A stretch of DNA of 64,000 bases from Neisseria meningitidis (GCA_923184405.1 OV299793.1:2017758-2081757); one strand, 5' to 3'; shown: positions 33,051 to 43,006, counted from the stretch's first letter. Notes: generated by a model not told the origin, from the sequence alone. Program-made: numbers and translations.

Positions 33051-33564
33051 ATGGGATCAAAATTCTTTTTCCTGCTGCTGCGTTTTTACGGTTCGGTGTT
33101 GCCGCCGTCGCATATGCGCGGCATCGGCATCGTCGGCAGACGGGTGCGCGGTTTTCCGGCACGGCGGATTTCTCCGCATATCGGACGCGGGGTCAATATC
33201 GAACGCGGGGCGTATGTGTTCCCGGATACGGTTTTGGGCGACGGCTCGGGCATCAGGGCAAACTGTGAAATCTGCCGTGGGTAGGTGGTCGGCAAAAATG
33301 TGATGATGGAGCCGGAATGTCTGTTTTATTCAAATAACCACAAGTTTGACCGTTCAAAAAACGCTTTGAGGGCTACACGGAAATCCGTCCGATTACGTTG
33401 GAGGACGATGTCCGGCCAGGGCGCAGGGTGATTGTAATGGCAGGCGTAACCGTCGGACGCGGTTCGGTCGTGGGCGCAGGCGCGGTGGTTACAAAGACAT
33501 TCCGCCCTACTCTTTGGCGGCAGGCAATCCGGCAGTGGTGAAAAAGAATCTGCCGGAAGGTTGA
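33051..33564 (+). CDS. Hexapeptide-repeat acyltransferase (LacA/NodL-like), interrupted as read
   Basis: MGSKFFFLLLRFYGSVLPPS follows GGGAGG. The left-handed beta-helix repeats read IGRGVNIERGAYVFPDTVLG, NVMMEPECLFYSNNHKFD, then in another frame VIVMAGVTVGRGSVVGAGAV, ending NPAVVKKNLPEG. This fold transfers acetyl or similar groups to sugars. A TAG at about 33282 and slips near 33350 and 33495 break it. Substrate unknown; the family is often found in capsule or LOS decoration. Confidence 0.82.
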
Positions 33565-33647
33565 ATGCCGTCTGAACGTGTCGGGGCGGATGATCTAACA
33601 AAACAGGAACATCGTTTCTGTGTTTTTTTGCGCCTCAGACGGCATCG

Positions 33648-34136
33648 CTATTGTGCCAGCGCGGTATCGATTTCTTGGTAGAGTTTGCCGAAATCGGGTT
33701 CGCCGACGTAGGTTTAGAGGATTTCGCCTTTTTTGCCGATAGGGACCGAAGTCGGATAAACCTGTGTGCCGAACGCCTGTCCGACAGCTTTGTCCGCATC
33801 ATACATGACGGTAAACGGCAAACCGTAGTCTTTGACATATTGGCGGACGCTTTCTATCGGATCGATGGGCTGGGCGACGGCAAGGACTTGGAAGTTTTGT
33901 TTTTATAGTCATTTGCCGTTTTAATGATTTTGGGCATTTCGCTCACACAACCCGGACAGGAGGGAAACCAAAAATTAATCAGGGTTACTTTGCCTTGCAG
34001 GTCGGCGTTGGAAACGGTTTTTCCGTGCAGGTCAGGCAGGGAGAAGAGCGGGCGCAGTTTTGCTGTCGGGGATGAGGACGATGGCAAGGAGGATGCAGAT
34101 CAGTGCGACGACAGCGGCGGTGAGTATTTTTTTCAT
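33648..34136 (-). CDS. TlpA/ResA-like thioredoxin-fold lipoprotein or membrane-anchored protein, interrupted as read
   Basis: MKKILTAAVVALICILLAIV is a membrane anchor. FSLPDLHGKTVSNADLQGKV and LINFWFPSCPGCVSEMPKII give the CPGC redox motif. After slips near 34085 and 33905, YGLPFTVMYDADKAVGQAFG and the cis-Pro region YPTSVPIGKKGEIL follow. A stop replaces a Lys codon near 33715. A periplasmic thiol-disulfide reductant for maturation of exported proteins. Last gene of the extended mla transcription unit; its start overlaps the preceding stop (ATGA). Confidence 0.85.
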
Positions 34137-34519
34137 TCAGACAAGGCTTCCAATGCGCGAGCAAGAGTGGCGGGCAAGCTGACGGTGCGTTGTGTGGCGG
34201 CGTGGACGGGCATCAGGGTCATGTCGGCTTCTGCGGCGGATTTGCCGTTTGGCAGTGTAATCGTGCGGGGTCAGCACAATACGGCGCGTGCAGGGGATTT
34301 TCAGGCGGCATGAAAGCATGCAATACGTCGCCTTCGACGGCGGAGCGGCTGTATCGAATGTCGATGCGGGCGACAATCAGTATGAGGCCTGCCAACTCGT
34401 GCAGCAGTCCGCGTTCTTCATAAAAACGTCCAGCGCGCTTCTTCGAAAAATTCGAGGTAGCGCGCATTGTTGACATGGCAGTAGCCGTCGAGATGGTAGT
34501 TGCGGACGGTCAGCTTCAT
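34133..34519 (-). CDS. Acyl-CoA thioesterase, YbgC/4HBT-like hot-dog fold, frameshifted as read
   Basis: MKLTVRNYHLDGYCHVNNAR and YLEFFEEARW, the hot-dog signature with Asp and HVNN. After a slip near 34420, ERGLLHELAGLILIVARIDI and YSRSAVEGDV. Further slips follow near 34310 and 34250. The C-terminus LPATLARALEALSE ends in a TGA overlapping the tlpA-like start. It hydrolyses acyl-CoA, possibly during phospholipid turnover, which would fit its place behind the mla genes (inference). Confidence 0.82.
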
Positions 34520-34880
34520 CAGTTCAGGTTGATGGGTTGGAATGCTTCGCGGGCAAGCGGTTCGTGTTCGAGGTCGGTGATGACGGTAGAAAGCTGGATG
34601 TCGAACCATTCGTTGAAAATGTCGGCATCGAGCGCAGGCCACTCGCGTTCGTCTTCGCACCAGTCGGCAAGTTCGGCGGCGAAAATGTCTTCAAAGCGGG
34701 CTTCGATTTCGTCCATACTTCGTCGGCGGTTTCGCACGGGCGGACAAGGTAGAAATTGGCGTCGGCTTGGATGTCTTCAAGAGTCAGTCCGTCGCGGTGG
34801 TTGCCCGGCAGGGTTTGCAGCCAGTTCCAAAAAGGTTCTAAAGGGATGAGGACGAATACGCTGCGGTTGACTTCGTACAT
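34519..34880 (-). CDS. Conserved hypothetical protein downstream of mlaA, one frameshift
   Basis: MYEVNRSVFVLIPLEPFWNW from ATG 34878-34880, then LPGNHRDGLTLEDIQADANF and LVRPCETADEVW. A slip near 34717 leads to DEIEARFEDIFAAELADWCE, EREWPALDADIFNEWFDIQL and the end AFQPINLN. Acidic, soluble, about 120 residues, no known motif. The stop overlaps the ATG of the thioesterase gene (TGATG), so the two are probably translationally coupled. I do not recognise the family. Confidence 0.72.
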
Positions 34881-34987
34881 GGATTTTACTTTGCTGTCGC
34901 GCGGTATGCGCAAAAAAGAGATTATGGCCCAATCTGTGGTTTCGGACTGTCCATTCCGACAGAAGGAATGCCGTCGAACACAGATTT

Positions 34988-35828
34988 TCAGACAGCATGG
35001 CTTTGACGTTGTGTTCCAGGTTGCGTTCGGCTTCCCCTGCTGCTTCTGCCTGTGTTTCGGATACGGAATCTTCTTGAACAGCAGTTTCCGCCGCGCAAGT
35101 TTCGGCACTTTCGACCAATTCGTCGATGTCGATGTTATCTTCCGTACGCTTCGGCAGGTGTTGCACCGATCTGCCGCGCACGGACTTTCATATAGAGGTC
35201 GCGCGTGTAGCTGTATTTGTCGATGGCGGCTTCGTCAGGCTGTCGGTCAAATCAGGCAGGCCTTCGCGCGTACTGACGGCGGATACGGCAGTCGTGCCCC
35301 AGCGTCCGACAGGGGTGCGGAAGACGATATTCTTGGGCGAATAAACGGAGGTAATACCCGTGCCGAGCGCGTCGCGGACAGTGGACGGCCCTAAGACGGA
35401 CAACACGAAATAATTGCTGTTTTTCCATCCCCACGAAGCAAACGTGTCGCCCAAGGTGTTTTTATTGTCGGGAATGCCGCCCGCGCCGACGATGTCGATA
35501 AGCCCGCCCAAACCGAAAGTGGTGTTGATGCCGACGCGGACAAGGTCTTCGCTTGCGCGTTTGATGTCCAAGCGCAAGATATTGCTGCCGAAGCTGACCA
35601 CGTCGCACAGGTTATTAAAAAAATTGGACACGCCGACGCGGACGGGTTTCGGCGCAACTTTGCGGTAGCCGCGCGCGGCAGGGGCGAAAATGTAGCGGTC
35701 GGCCTGGTCGTTGAATTTGAAAACGGCGCGGTTGTAGCCTTCATAAGGGTCGGCGGGGCGGGTTTCGGCAAATGCAGGGGCGGAAGCGAACCCGATCAGC
35801 AGGAGGAAGGCATAGGCGGTTTTTTCAT
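34988..35828 (-). CDS. mlaA: MlaA (VacJ) outer-membrane lipid-asymmetry protein, frameshifted as read
   Basis: From ATG 35826-35828. YNRAVFKFNDQADRYIFAPA and VSNFFNNLCDVVSFGSNILR, then RVGINTTFGLGGLIDIVGAG, FASWGWKNSNYFVLSVLGPS and VSTREGLPDLTDSL. A slip near 35250 precedes EDNIDIDELVESAETC and an acidic tail that in the corrected frame stops near 34988. MlaA removes misplaced phospholipids from the outer leaflet and passes them to MlaC. Here it is the last gene of mlaFEDCBA; its ATG overlaps the mlaB stop. Confidence 0.92.
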
Positions 35829-36103
35829 GATTTCAGCCAGTCTTTGATTTCGTACAGTTCGGACAGCGCGCGCACGGATTCGGGAATGCCGGTCAGCCTG
35901 ACGCTGCCTTTGCAGCCGCGCAGCACTTCGAGCAGCAGCGACACGCAGGCGGAATCGGCACGTTTGACACCGCCGAAATCGACGGCAATGGTTTCTTTCA
36001 GACGGCATTGCTGCTGGAAACGCTCAAAAGCCTCCCCGGTCAGGGTTTTGACGGTGATGTCGCCGCTGATGTGCAGTGTTCCGTTGTTGAGTTCTGTACG
36101 CAT
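35825..36103 (-). CDS. mlaB: MlaB, STAS-domain component of the Mla ABC transporter
   Basis: Intact. The likely start is the ATG at 36101-36103 (MRTELNNGTLHISGDITVKT). DFGGVKRADSACVSLLLEVL is the STAS core with the conserved Asp/Ser region. It binds MlaF on the cytoplasmic face and is needed for transporter activity. 92 residues, normal. Stop overlaps mlaA start by ATGA. Confidence 0.93.
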   Translation of the reverse strand: MRTELNNGTLHISGDITVKTLTGEAFERFQQQCRLKETIAVDFGGVKRADSACVSLLLEVLRGCKGSVRLTGIPESVRALSELYEIKDWLKS

Positions 36104-36159
36104 AGTGTTCGGTAGGAAAAAATCCATGCCATCTTCAGTCCGGCGGCATGGCTTATGGA

Positions 36160-36750
36160 TTACTCGCTGCCGTTTTTAGCCTTCAACTCGGCAATCAGTC
36201 CGTCCACGCCTTTCGCTTTGATAATTTCGCCGAAGTGGTTGCGGTACACGGTAACCAGGCTCGCGCCTTCGATGGCGACGTTGTAGGTACGGTATTTACC
36301 GCCGCTTTGGTAGGTGGTGAAGTCCATGTTGACGGGTTTTTGCCCAGGTACGCCGACTTCGGCGCGGACGATGATTTCTTTGCCGCCTTTATTGACGATG
36401 GGATTGTCTTTGACGTTGACGTTGGCGTTTTTTAATTTCAGCATCGTGCCGGAATAGGTGCGGATCAGCAGGGTTTGAAATTCTTTGGCCAACGCTTGTT
36501 TTTGCGCGTCGGACGCGGTGCGCCAAGGGTTGCCGACCGCCAATGCGGTCATACGTTGGAAATCGAAATAGGGAATCGCATAGGCTTCGGCTTTTTGGCG
36601 GGCGGTGTTGGCATCACCGCTTTTTAAGATGCTCAATACTTGAGTGGCGTTTTGACGGATTTGGTTTACCGCGTCGGCAGGGGCGGCAAATGCCATGCCG
36701 ATGCTCAAAATACCGATGCCCAATGCGCTGATGAGGGAGGATTTTTTCAT
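36160..36750 (-). CDS. mlaC: MlaC, periplasmic phospholipid shuttle
   Basis: Intact 196-residue frame. Signal peptide MKKSSLISALGIGILSIGMA cut after AFA|AP. The mature part reads IPYFDFQRMTALAVGNPW and FTTYQSGGKYRTYNVAIEGA, typical of the Ttg2D/MlaC fold that carries a phospholipid in a deep pocket. It links MlaA at the outer membrane with MlaFEDB at the inner membrane. Confidence 0.95.
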   Translation of the reverse strand: MKKSSLISALGIGILSIGMAFAAPADAVNQIRQNATQVLSILKSGDANTARQKAEAYAIPYFDFQRMTALAVGNPWRTASDAQKQALAKEFQTLLIRTYSGTMLKLKNANVNVKDNPIVNKGGKEIIVRAEVGVPGQKPVNMDFTTYQSGGKYRTYNVAIEGASLVTVYRNHFGEIIKAKGVDGLIAELKAKNGSE

Positions 36751-36786
36751 GATTAAGTGTCCTGGTTTGAATATGATGGCATACGT

Positions 36787-37278
36787 TTATTCGGCGGCTT
36801 TTTCCGCATTGCCGCCGTCGGCATTTTTTCGGCAAAACTCGTCATGAATTTGCCGATAAGGTTTTCCAGAACCATTGCAGAACTGGTTACGGAGATGGTG
36901 TCGCAAGCAGCAAGGTTTTCCGTGTCGCCGCCCTGCTGCAGCCCGATGTACTGCTCGCCCAAAAGTCCCGAAGTCAGGATTTGCGCGGAAACGTCGCTGC
37001 TGAACTGATACTGCCGTCCAAATCGAGGCGCACCCTCGCCTGATAGGATTTCGGGTCAAGTCCGATAGCGCCGACGCGCCCGACCAATACGCCTGCGGAT
37101 TTGACGAGGGCATTGACCTTCAAACCGCCGATGTCGCCGAAATCGGCATTTACGGTATAAGTCTTGCCGGAATTGCCGAACGCCGCGCCGCCCGCCACGC
37201 GGAAAGCGAGAAAGGCAACCGCCGCTGCGCCAATCAGGACGAACAGTCCGACCCAAAGTTCAATATGTTCTTTTTCAT
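36787..37278 (-). CDS. mlaD: MlaD, membrane-anchored MCE-domain protein, frameshifted as read
   Basis: MKKNILELWVGLFVLIGAAA (membrane anchor) from ATG 37276-37278. VAGGAAFGNSGKTYTVNADF, GGLKVNALVKSAGVLVGRVG (the MCE domain), then LTSGLLGEQYIGLQQGGDTE and SAMVLENLIGKFMTSFAEK. Slips near 37225, 37000 and 36840. MlaD hexamers form the channel through which phospholipid passes to MlaC. Normal length (about 164). Confidence 0.92.
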
Positions 37279-37328
37279 TAAAGTTCCTTGAATATCCGAT
37301 GTTCCGCGTTTCGTCTTCAGACGCACTG

Positions 37329-38096
37329 TCAATCTGTAAACATCCACGCGGTCAATATGAAATCGACCGCCAAAATCGTCAGGGCGGACGAAACCACCGT
37401 GCGCGTGCTGGCGCGCAAAATACGCTTCCAGGTCGGGACGCAGTGGAAGCCCTGATGCACGGCAATCAGCGTTACCGCCACGCCGACGCGGCGGATTTGA
37501 TCAGACCGTTGATTACATCGTAATGTATCGTGATGTTGTTCTGCATTGCGACCAGAAAATGCCGCTGTCCAAACTCAGCCAGCACACCGACCAAATACGC
37601 GCCGAAAATACCCGCCACGTTGAAAATCGAAGCCAAAGCGGCATGGAAAACACGCCCGCCCAAGCGCAGCGCAACCACGCGGGCGACAGGGTTTACCGCC
37701 ATCACGTTCATCGCTTCGAGCTGTTCGGTCGTTTTCATCAAACCGATTTCGCTGGTCATCGCACCGCCAGCGCTGCTGGCAAACAGAATCGCCGCCAACA
37801 CCGGACCCAGTTCGCGCAACCGAAGCCGCAACCATATAGCCCAAAATATCGGCGGATTTGAATTTCGACAACTGCGTATAGCCCTGCAAACCCAAGACCA
37901 TACCGACAAACAGCCCCGAAACAGCAACAATCAGCACCGACAGCACAGCCAGCAAAATACACTTGGCGCACGCTCAGGCGCGGACGGACGAAAGCCGTAC
38001 CGGACTTCGCCAGAATGTTCAGCAGAAACAGCGTAATACTGCCGAGGGATTGAATAAGGCCGAGGTTTTCGCCCCGACGGAACGGATAAAATTCAT
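37329..38096 (-). CDS. mlaE: MlaE, permease of the Mla phospholipid transporter, frameshifted as read
   Basis: From ATG 38094-38096 (MNFIRSVGAKTSALFNPSAV-like, slipped), then VSGLFVGMVLGLQGYTQLSK, LRELGPVLAAILFASSAGGA, MTSEIGLMKTTEQLEAMNVM and ASIFNVAGIFGAYLVGV, ending FILTAWMFTD. Five membrane helices of the MlaE/YrbE family. Several one-base slips (about 38050, 37970, 37820, 37640, 37480). Pairs with MlaF and the MlaD ring in the inner membrane. Confidence 0.92.
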
Positions 38097-38144
38097 AAAT
38101 TTCTATATGTAAAGTTCAACGGTTTCAGACGGCACCAGCTCAAT

Positions 38145-38944
38145 TTACCCGAGCAAATCCTGCTGCAACGACGTTTGCGCCGGATAACGGTATGCTACGG
38201 GGCCGTCTGCCAGCCCGCCGACAAACTGGCGCACCCAAGGCGAATCCAGTTCGCGCATTTCCTGCAGCGAGCGGAGAACATAATTTCGCCGTGCGCCGAA
38301 AATCACCTGATCGACGATTTCCAAGATTTTTCAATGTCGTGCGTTACCATAATACTGGTCGAACGCAAAGCCTTGTTGACGCGGCTGATCAAGTGGGCAA
38401 TCACGCCCAGGAAATCGGATCGAGGTAGGTAAACGGCTCGTCGTACAACATAATTTCAGGGTCGAGCGCAATCGTGCGGGCAAGCGCGACGCGGCGCGAC
38501 ATCCGCCGGACAACTCGGACGGCATCAGGTTTTCCACACCGCGCAGACCGACCGCGTTCAATTTCAACAAAACCAAATCCCGAATCACCGCTTCCGGCAG
38601 GCGCGTCAGTTCGCGCATCGGAAAAGCGATATTGTCGAATACCGACAAATCAGTAAACAGCGCGCCGTGTTGGAACAATACGCCCATACGGCGGCGGTGT
38701 TCACACAACTCATCAGCCGAAAAGCCCGCCAAATCCCGTCCCACAATCAAAACCTGCCCGGACTGCGGACAAATCTGTCCCTGCTAATCAGTCGCATCAG
38801 CATGGGTTTACCGCTGCCCGAACCGCCCATTACGGCAGCAAAATGGCCTTGCAGAATGCTGCAAATTGATGTTCTTCCAGAATCGGGCGGTCGCCATACG
38901 CAGAAAACGACGTCTTTCATTTCCGATAAAGGGGATGGGCTCAT
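38145..38944 (-). CDS. mlaF: MlaF, ATPase of the Mla phospholipid transporter, frameshifted as read
   Basis: MSPSPLSEMKDVVFC from ATG 38942-38944, then LQGHFAAVMGGSGSGKPMLM: the Walker A reads GSGKPM where GSGKTT is expected. Next GVLFQHGALFTDLSVFDNIA (Q-loop), the LMPSELSGG signature, EIMLYDEPFTYLDP Walker B, and the C-terminus ending DLLG. It powers lipid transport. Slips near 38890, 38790, 38505, 38415 and 38260. First gene of the mla operon. The Walker A Thr-to-Pro change would be damaging if real. Confidence 0.92.
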
Positions 38945-39135
38945 GTACGGACGGACAGTAGGTTTGACAGCGTGTATTTGAAGGCTTATCAGGAAGACGG
39001 GCAATTTTTTCAGACGGCATACGGACGGTAAATGTTGTGAAAATGCCGTTGTCAGCGGCGGATTGTTTGCTGTGGCGAAAAATGTTATCTTTCAAATGAT
39101 AACCTTTATCAGAAAACTATGGAAAAGCAGAACAT

Positions 39136-40055
39136 TTGAACAGCAATAAGTTCGTCAATCGGGTCAAAGCGGCAGCGGCAGCTATGTGGAGGCAGCTACC
39201 GTTTCGATACTTTGTCCAACGGCATTTCCATCCACGGCGGCACGAAAGTAACGGCTACAGTGTGATTTTTGCAACAACCGCCTACCCGAACCTTATGTAA
39301 TCGTTCGATGCTCTTGCTCGAAGGCAGTTTGAACTTCGGCATCAACCGCTGCCGCTTCCAAATCGATGCGGACGGCGGCAGATTGTCCTAATTGCTGTCG
39401 GGAAGAAGTCCTGTTCAGCCGCTATCTTTATCGCGGCGGCAAAACGGTCAAATGACAATTAAAGGTATGGAACAATGGCTGCTGCGTCCGGAATACGCGC
39501 GTTTCGCACCCCTGCTTTACCGCGAAAAGGTCAGGATATAGGAATTGCCCCCGAACCTGCACGACTTGGCGGCATCCTGACCTGAAAGCCGTCCCAAAGG
39601 GGCATTTGGGCAAAACATGACGCCACGAGGCAAACGTGTTGCGGCTGCTGTCGGACTTGTGGAACACGGTTTCAGACGGCATCGGGTAGACGGCAGGGCA
39701 AACAGCGGAAGCAGACGCTATGCCGTCTGAAGACTTCAGCCGCACCCTAAATGCCGCGTTTGCCGACGGCGCACAGCAAATCAACAGAAGCTGACAGACG
39801 CACTGAACATCAGTGAAAGGATGCTGCAACGCCAGTATGCGCGACCATTTCGGTATTACCGCAAGCGAGTGGCTGCACCACAAACAAGTGCAGTACGCGC
39901 TCTATCTGTTGCAAAACAGGGGGAAAAGCATAGGCGAAACCACATATTTATGCGGCTACCGCCACGTTTCCAGCTTTACTCAGGCATTCAAGCAATATTT
40001 CGACAGCACGCATGCGGAAACCAAAAAGAAAACCGATAAGCCACATTTGATTTAA
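39136..40055 (+). pseudogene. AraC-family transcriptional regulator, multiply interrupted
   Basis: NSNKFVNRVKAAAAA begins at a TTG (39136). Scattered frames give NGISIHGGTKVTA, LLLEGSLNFGINRCRFQIDA, MTIKGMEQWLLRPEYARFAP, NVLRLLSDLWNTVSDGIG and finally the helix-turn-helix pair SMRDHFGITASEWLHHKQVQ and RGKSIGETTYLCGYRHVSSF. More than six slips or stops are present. It resembles the MpeR type of neisserial AraC regulators, but locus and divergence do not allow that name. Some decay may be real, since such genes are often broken in meningococci. Confidence 0.75.
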
Positions 40056-40242
40056 AACCCGAAATCCGCATGTCTGGATATGTTCAGTTTTTGGTACTGA
40101 TTCAAAGTCAATCTAAATTTATTTTGTTGGAACCAATGAAAATGGTAGTATTACCACGATACATACAAAATCAGGAAAAGACTTTTAGAGAACTTTGAAT
40201 AACAATCCAAAAAACAAAACAATTTATCCAAAGGCAAGATAA

Positions 40243-40620
40243 ATGTTATATAAATGTAAAATCAAAAAGTTAGATAACACCATTGAAGAGGCAGTATTGA
40301 TTGAAATAAATGGTTATGAACTACATTGTTTTATATCATTACTGCCCATTCAAAATATTTGAAAATCAATTTTATGAAGTGGAATTATCCTATGAAATCT
40401 TTAATGATTACATACTGGATAAATCAACTTCAAATATTGAATTTAGAAAAATAGATGATAGTTTCAAGTATGAAATAACGGCAGAATTAAAAAATAATCA
40501 TCTAACCCTACAAAATATACAATTTGAAGAAGATGAGTATTTAATAAACTACTCTTATCTTGATAATTGTTTGGTTACATTAACGGTTGATAGAATAAGT
40601 GTTTCATTTATTAAGAAATT
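40243..40620 (+). CDS. Putative immunity-type protein in an AT-rich island, one frameshift
   Basis: MLYKCKIKKLDNTIEEAVLI EINGYELHCFIS starts behind AAGG at 40243. After one extra T near 40335 it continues YCPFKIFENQFYEVELSYEI, NDYILDKSTSNIEFRKIDDS, LQNIQFEEDEYLINYSYLDN and LVTLTVDRISVSFIKK. No signal peptide or membrane helix; acidic and small, as toxin-immunity proteins usually are. Base composition is much more AT-rich than its neighbours. It runs without a stop into the toxin-like fragment. Function as immunity factor is inferred from context only. Confidence 0.5.
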
Positions 40621-40622
40621 CA

Positions 40623-40841
40623 GGCAGCCTGAAACCTGTTGTGGATACCGTTGGCAGTTTAGCGATTGGTTATGCCACAGGCGGCAATGCTGGGGCTTTT
40701 ACTGGTGCGAATACAGATTGGAATAATCAACAGTTGCATTCGAGTGAATATAAATTAGCAGAACAATATGCAGACATAGTAGCTTCTCGTCTAAACATTT
40801 CAAAAGAAACTTGTACGGTAATTTATTTGGGAATAAACTAA
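40623..40841 (+). pseudogene. CDI/TpsA-type large exoprotein C-terminal fragment
   Basis: 73 codons reading GSLKPVVDTVGSLAIGYATG, GNAGAFTGANTDWNNQQLHS and EYKLAEQYADIVASRLNISK to the TAA. The NTDWNNQQLH(P/S)SE stretch is typical of the region where two-partner-secreted exoproteins and CdiA-like proteins pass into their variable C-terminal toxin. Lacks any start, secretion signal or partner gene: a displaced 3' scrap. It lies directly after the immunity-like gene and 35 bases before aldA. Confidence 0.55.
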
Positions 40842-40875
40842 AACTACATCTGACTACAAAACTGGAGAACCCGAA

Positions 40876-42318
40876 ATGAAACAATTGGCCATGTACATCA
40901 ACGGACGCTTTGAAAACGATTTCAACGGCGAATGGCGCGACGTATTGAACCCATCCACCGAAGAAACCATCGCCCGCGAACCCAAAGGCGGCAAGGCGGA
41001 CGTTGACCGCGCCGTCGCGGCGGCACGTGCGGCGCAACAAGCTTGGGAGCGTCTGCCTGCGGTCGAACGCGGCGCGTATTTGCGCAAAATCGCCCAAGGC
41101 ATACGCGAACGCGCCGACGAGCTGACCGACACCATCGTTGCCGAAGGCGGCAAAACCAAAGACTTGGCGCGCGTGGAAGTCATGTTCACTGCCGATTATC
41201 TCGATTACCAAGCCGAATGGGCGCGCCGTTACGAAGGCGAAATCATCCAAAGCGACCGCCCGCGCGAAAACATTTTATTGTTCAAACGTCCGCTGGGCGT
41301 CGTGGCAGGCATTTTGCCGTGGAACTTCCCCTTCTTCCTGATTGCCCGCAAAATGGGCCCGGCTTTGGTAACGGGCAATACCATCGTCGTCAAACCCAGC
41401 AGCGTAACCCCGATCAACTGCCACATCTTCGCCGAAATCGTCGATGCGGTCGGACTGCCCGCAGGCGTGTTCAACGTAGTGAACGGCCCTGGTGCGGAAA
41501 TCGGCAATGCCTTGTCCGCCCATCCGCAAGTCGATATGGTCAGCCTGACAAGCTCCGTCGAAGCAGGCCGCCAAGTGATGGAAGCCGCCTCCGCCAACAT
41601 CACCAAAGTTTCGTTGGAACTCGGCGGCAAAGCCCCTGCCATCGTTTTGAAAGACGCGGATTTGGATTTGGCGGTGAAATCCATCTTGGCTTCGCGCGTC
41701 GGCAACACCGGTCAAATCTGCAACTGCGCCGAGCGCGTCTATGTCCACAGCAGCCTGAAAGACGCGTTCATTGAAAAAATGACCGCCGCCATGAAAGGCG
41801 TGCGCTACGGCAACCCTGCCGAAGCCGAAGCAGGCGCGCTGGAAATGGGTCCGCTGATTGAAGAGCGCGCCGTCAAAGCCGTTGCCGAAAAAGTGGAACG
41901 GGCAGTCAAACAAGGTGCGAAACTGGTCTGCGGCGGCAAACGCGCCGAAGGGCGCGGCTATTTCTTCGAGCCGACCCTGCTGACCGACACCGACAACAGT
42001 ATGGACATTATGAAAGAAGAAACCTTCGGCCCCGTGCTGCCCGTTTCCGCTTTCGACACGCTCGACCAAGTCATCGCACTGGCTAACGATTGCGAGTTTG
42101 GTCTGACCAGTTCTGTTTATACGACTAATTTAAACGAAGCCTTCTACGTTACCCGCCGCCTGCAATTCGGCGAAACCTGCATCAACCGCGAAAACTTCGA
42201 AGCCATGCAGGGTTTCCACGCGGGCTGGAAAAAATCCGGCATCGGCGGCGCGGACGGCAAACACGGTTTGGAAGAATATCTGCAAACCCAAGTCGTTTAT
42301 CTGGAAACCGACATTTAA
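40876..42318 (+). CDS. aldA: Aldehyde dehydrogenase AldA (lactaldehyde/glycolaldehyde type)
   Basis: Intact 480-residue frame. KMGPALVTGNTIVVKPSSVT is the NAD site, SLTSSVEAGRQVM the Rossmann turn, LELGGKAPAIV holds the general-base Glu, and TGQICNCAERVYV the nucleophile Cys. EETFGPVLPVSAFDT closes the active site. It oxidises small aldehydes to acids with NAD+. Most similar in pattern to AldA; the precise substrate is not fixed by sequence. Good ribosome site (GGAG) and a DUS-pair terminator follow. Confidence 0.93.
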   Translation: MKQLAMYINGRFENDFNGEWRDVLNPSTEETIAREPKGGKADVDRAVAAARAAQQAWERLPAVERGAYLRKIAQGIRERADELTDTIVAEGGKTKDLARVEVMFTADYLDYQAEWARRYEGEIIQSDRPRENILLFKRPLGVVAGILPWNFPFFLIARKMGPALVTGNTIVVKPSSVTPINCHIFAEIVDAVGLPAGVFNVVNGPGAEIGNALSAHPQVDMVSLTSSVEAGRQVMEAASANITKVSLELGGKAPAIVLKDADLDLAVKSILASRVGNTGQICNCAERVYVHSSLKDAFIEKMTAAMKGVRYGNPAEAEAGALEMGPLIEERAVKAVAEKVERAVKQGAKLVCGGKRAEGRGYFFEPTLLTDTDNSMDIMKEETFGPVLPVSAFDTLDQVIALANDCEFGLTSSVYTTNLNEAFYVTRRLQFGETCINRENFEAMQGFHAGWKKSGIGGADGKHGLEEYLQTQVVYLETDI

Positions 42319-42340
42319 TGCCGCTTTAAAACCCCGATAG

Positions 42341-42382
42341 AAAATGCCGTCTGAACCCGTTTTCAGGTTCAGACGGCATTTT
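42341..42382 (+). terminator. DUS-pair terminator after aldA
   Basis: AAAATGCCGTCTGAACC with GGTTCAGACGGCATTTT. Confidence 0.9.
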
Positions 42383-42432
42383 TACAGTTTCATCAACAAT
42401 CAGTCATGACCGACATCGATGTTTTGTCTTTG

Positions 42433-42587
42433 TATAGTGGATTAACAAAAATCAGGACAAGGCGACGAAGCCGCAGACAGTACAGATAGTACGGAACCGA
42501 TTCACTTGGTGCTTCAGCACCTTAGAGAATCGTTCTCTTTGAGCTAAGGCGAGGCAACGCCGTACTGGTTTTTGTTAATCCGCTATA
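42433..42587. repeat. Correia repeat enclosed element, full-length type
   Basis: 155 bp; left TATAGTGGATTAACAAAA, right end AATCCGCTATA (one base off). Confidence 0.94.
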
Positions 42588-42639
42588 TTCCGCCATCTCT
42601 AAGATTTACAGCGATACACGGGTGATTTAAGGAATGCCC

Positions 42640-43000
42640 GAACCGTCATTCCCGCCACTTTCCGTCATTCCCACGAATGCTGGAATCTAGACGCATCTTA
42701 AGAAAACCTAGATCCCGTCATTCCCACGAAAGTGGGAATCTAGAATCTAGAAGCAACAGACAATTATCGAAAATAACTGTAAATCAAAAGACTAGATTCC
42801 CGCCTGCGCGGGAATGACGATTCATAAGTTTCCGAAATTCCAACATAACCGAAACCTGACAGTAACCGTAGCAACTGAACCGTCATTCCCACGAAAGTGG
42901 GAATCTAGAAATGAAAAGCAACAGGCATTTATCGGAAATAACTGAAACCGAACAGACTAGATTCCCGCCTGCGCGGGAATGACGGCTGCAGATGCCCGAC
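42640..43000. repeat. dRS3 / NIME array between two CREEs
   Basis: Exact dRS3 units at 42720-42739, 42796-42815, 42885-42904 and 42961-42980, with shared spacers such as AACCGAAACCTGACAGTAAC. No gene. The same block recurs, with an element inserted, at 59.8-60.2 kb. Confidence 0.88.
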
Positions 43001-43006
43001 GGTCTT

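Noticed and set aside
39136..40055. Naming the AraC regulator mpeR
   Set aside because: The helix-turn-helix is MpeR-like, but the locus next to mla/aldA and the poor N-terminus do not support orthology.
41275..42069. 264-codon minus-strand frame
   Set aside because: Antisense to the intact aldA gene.
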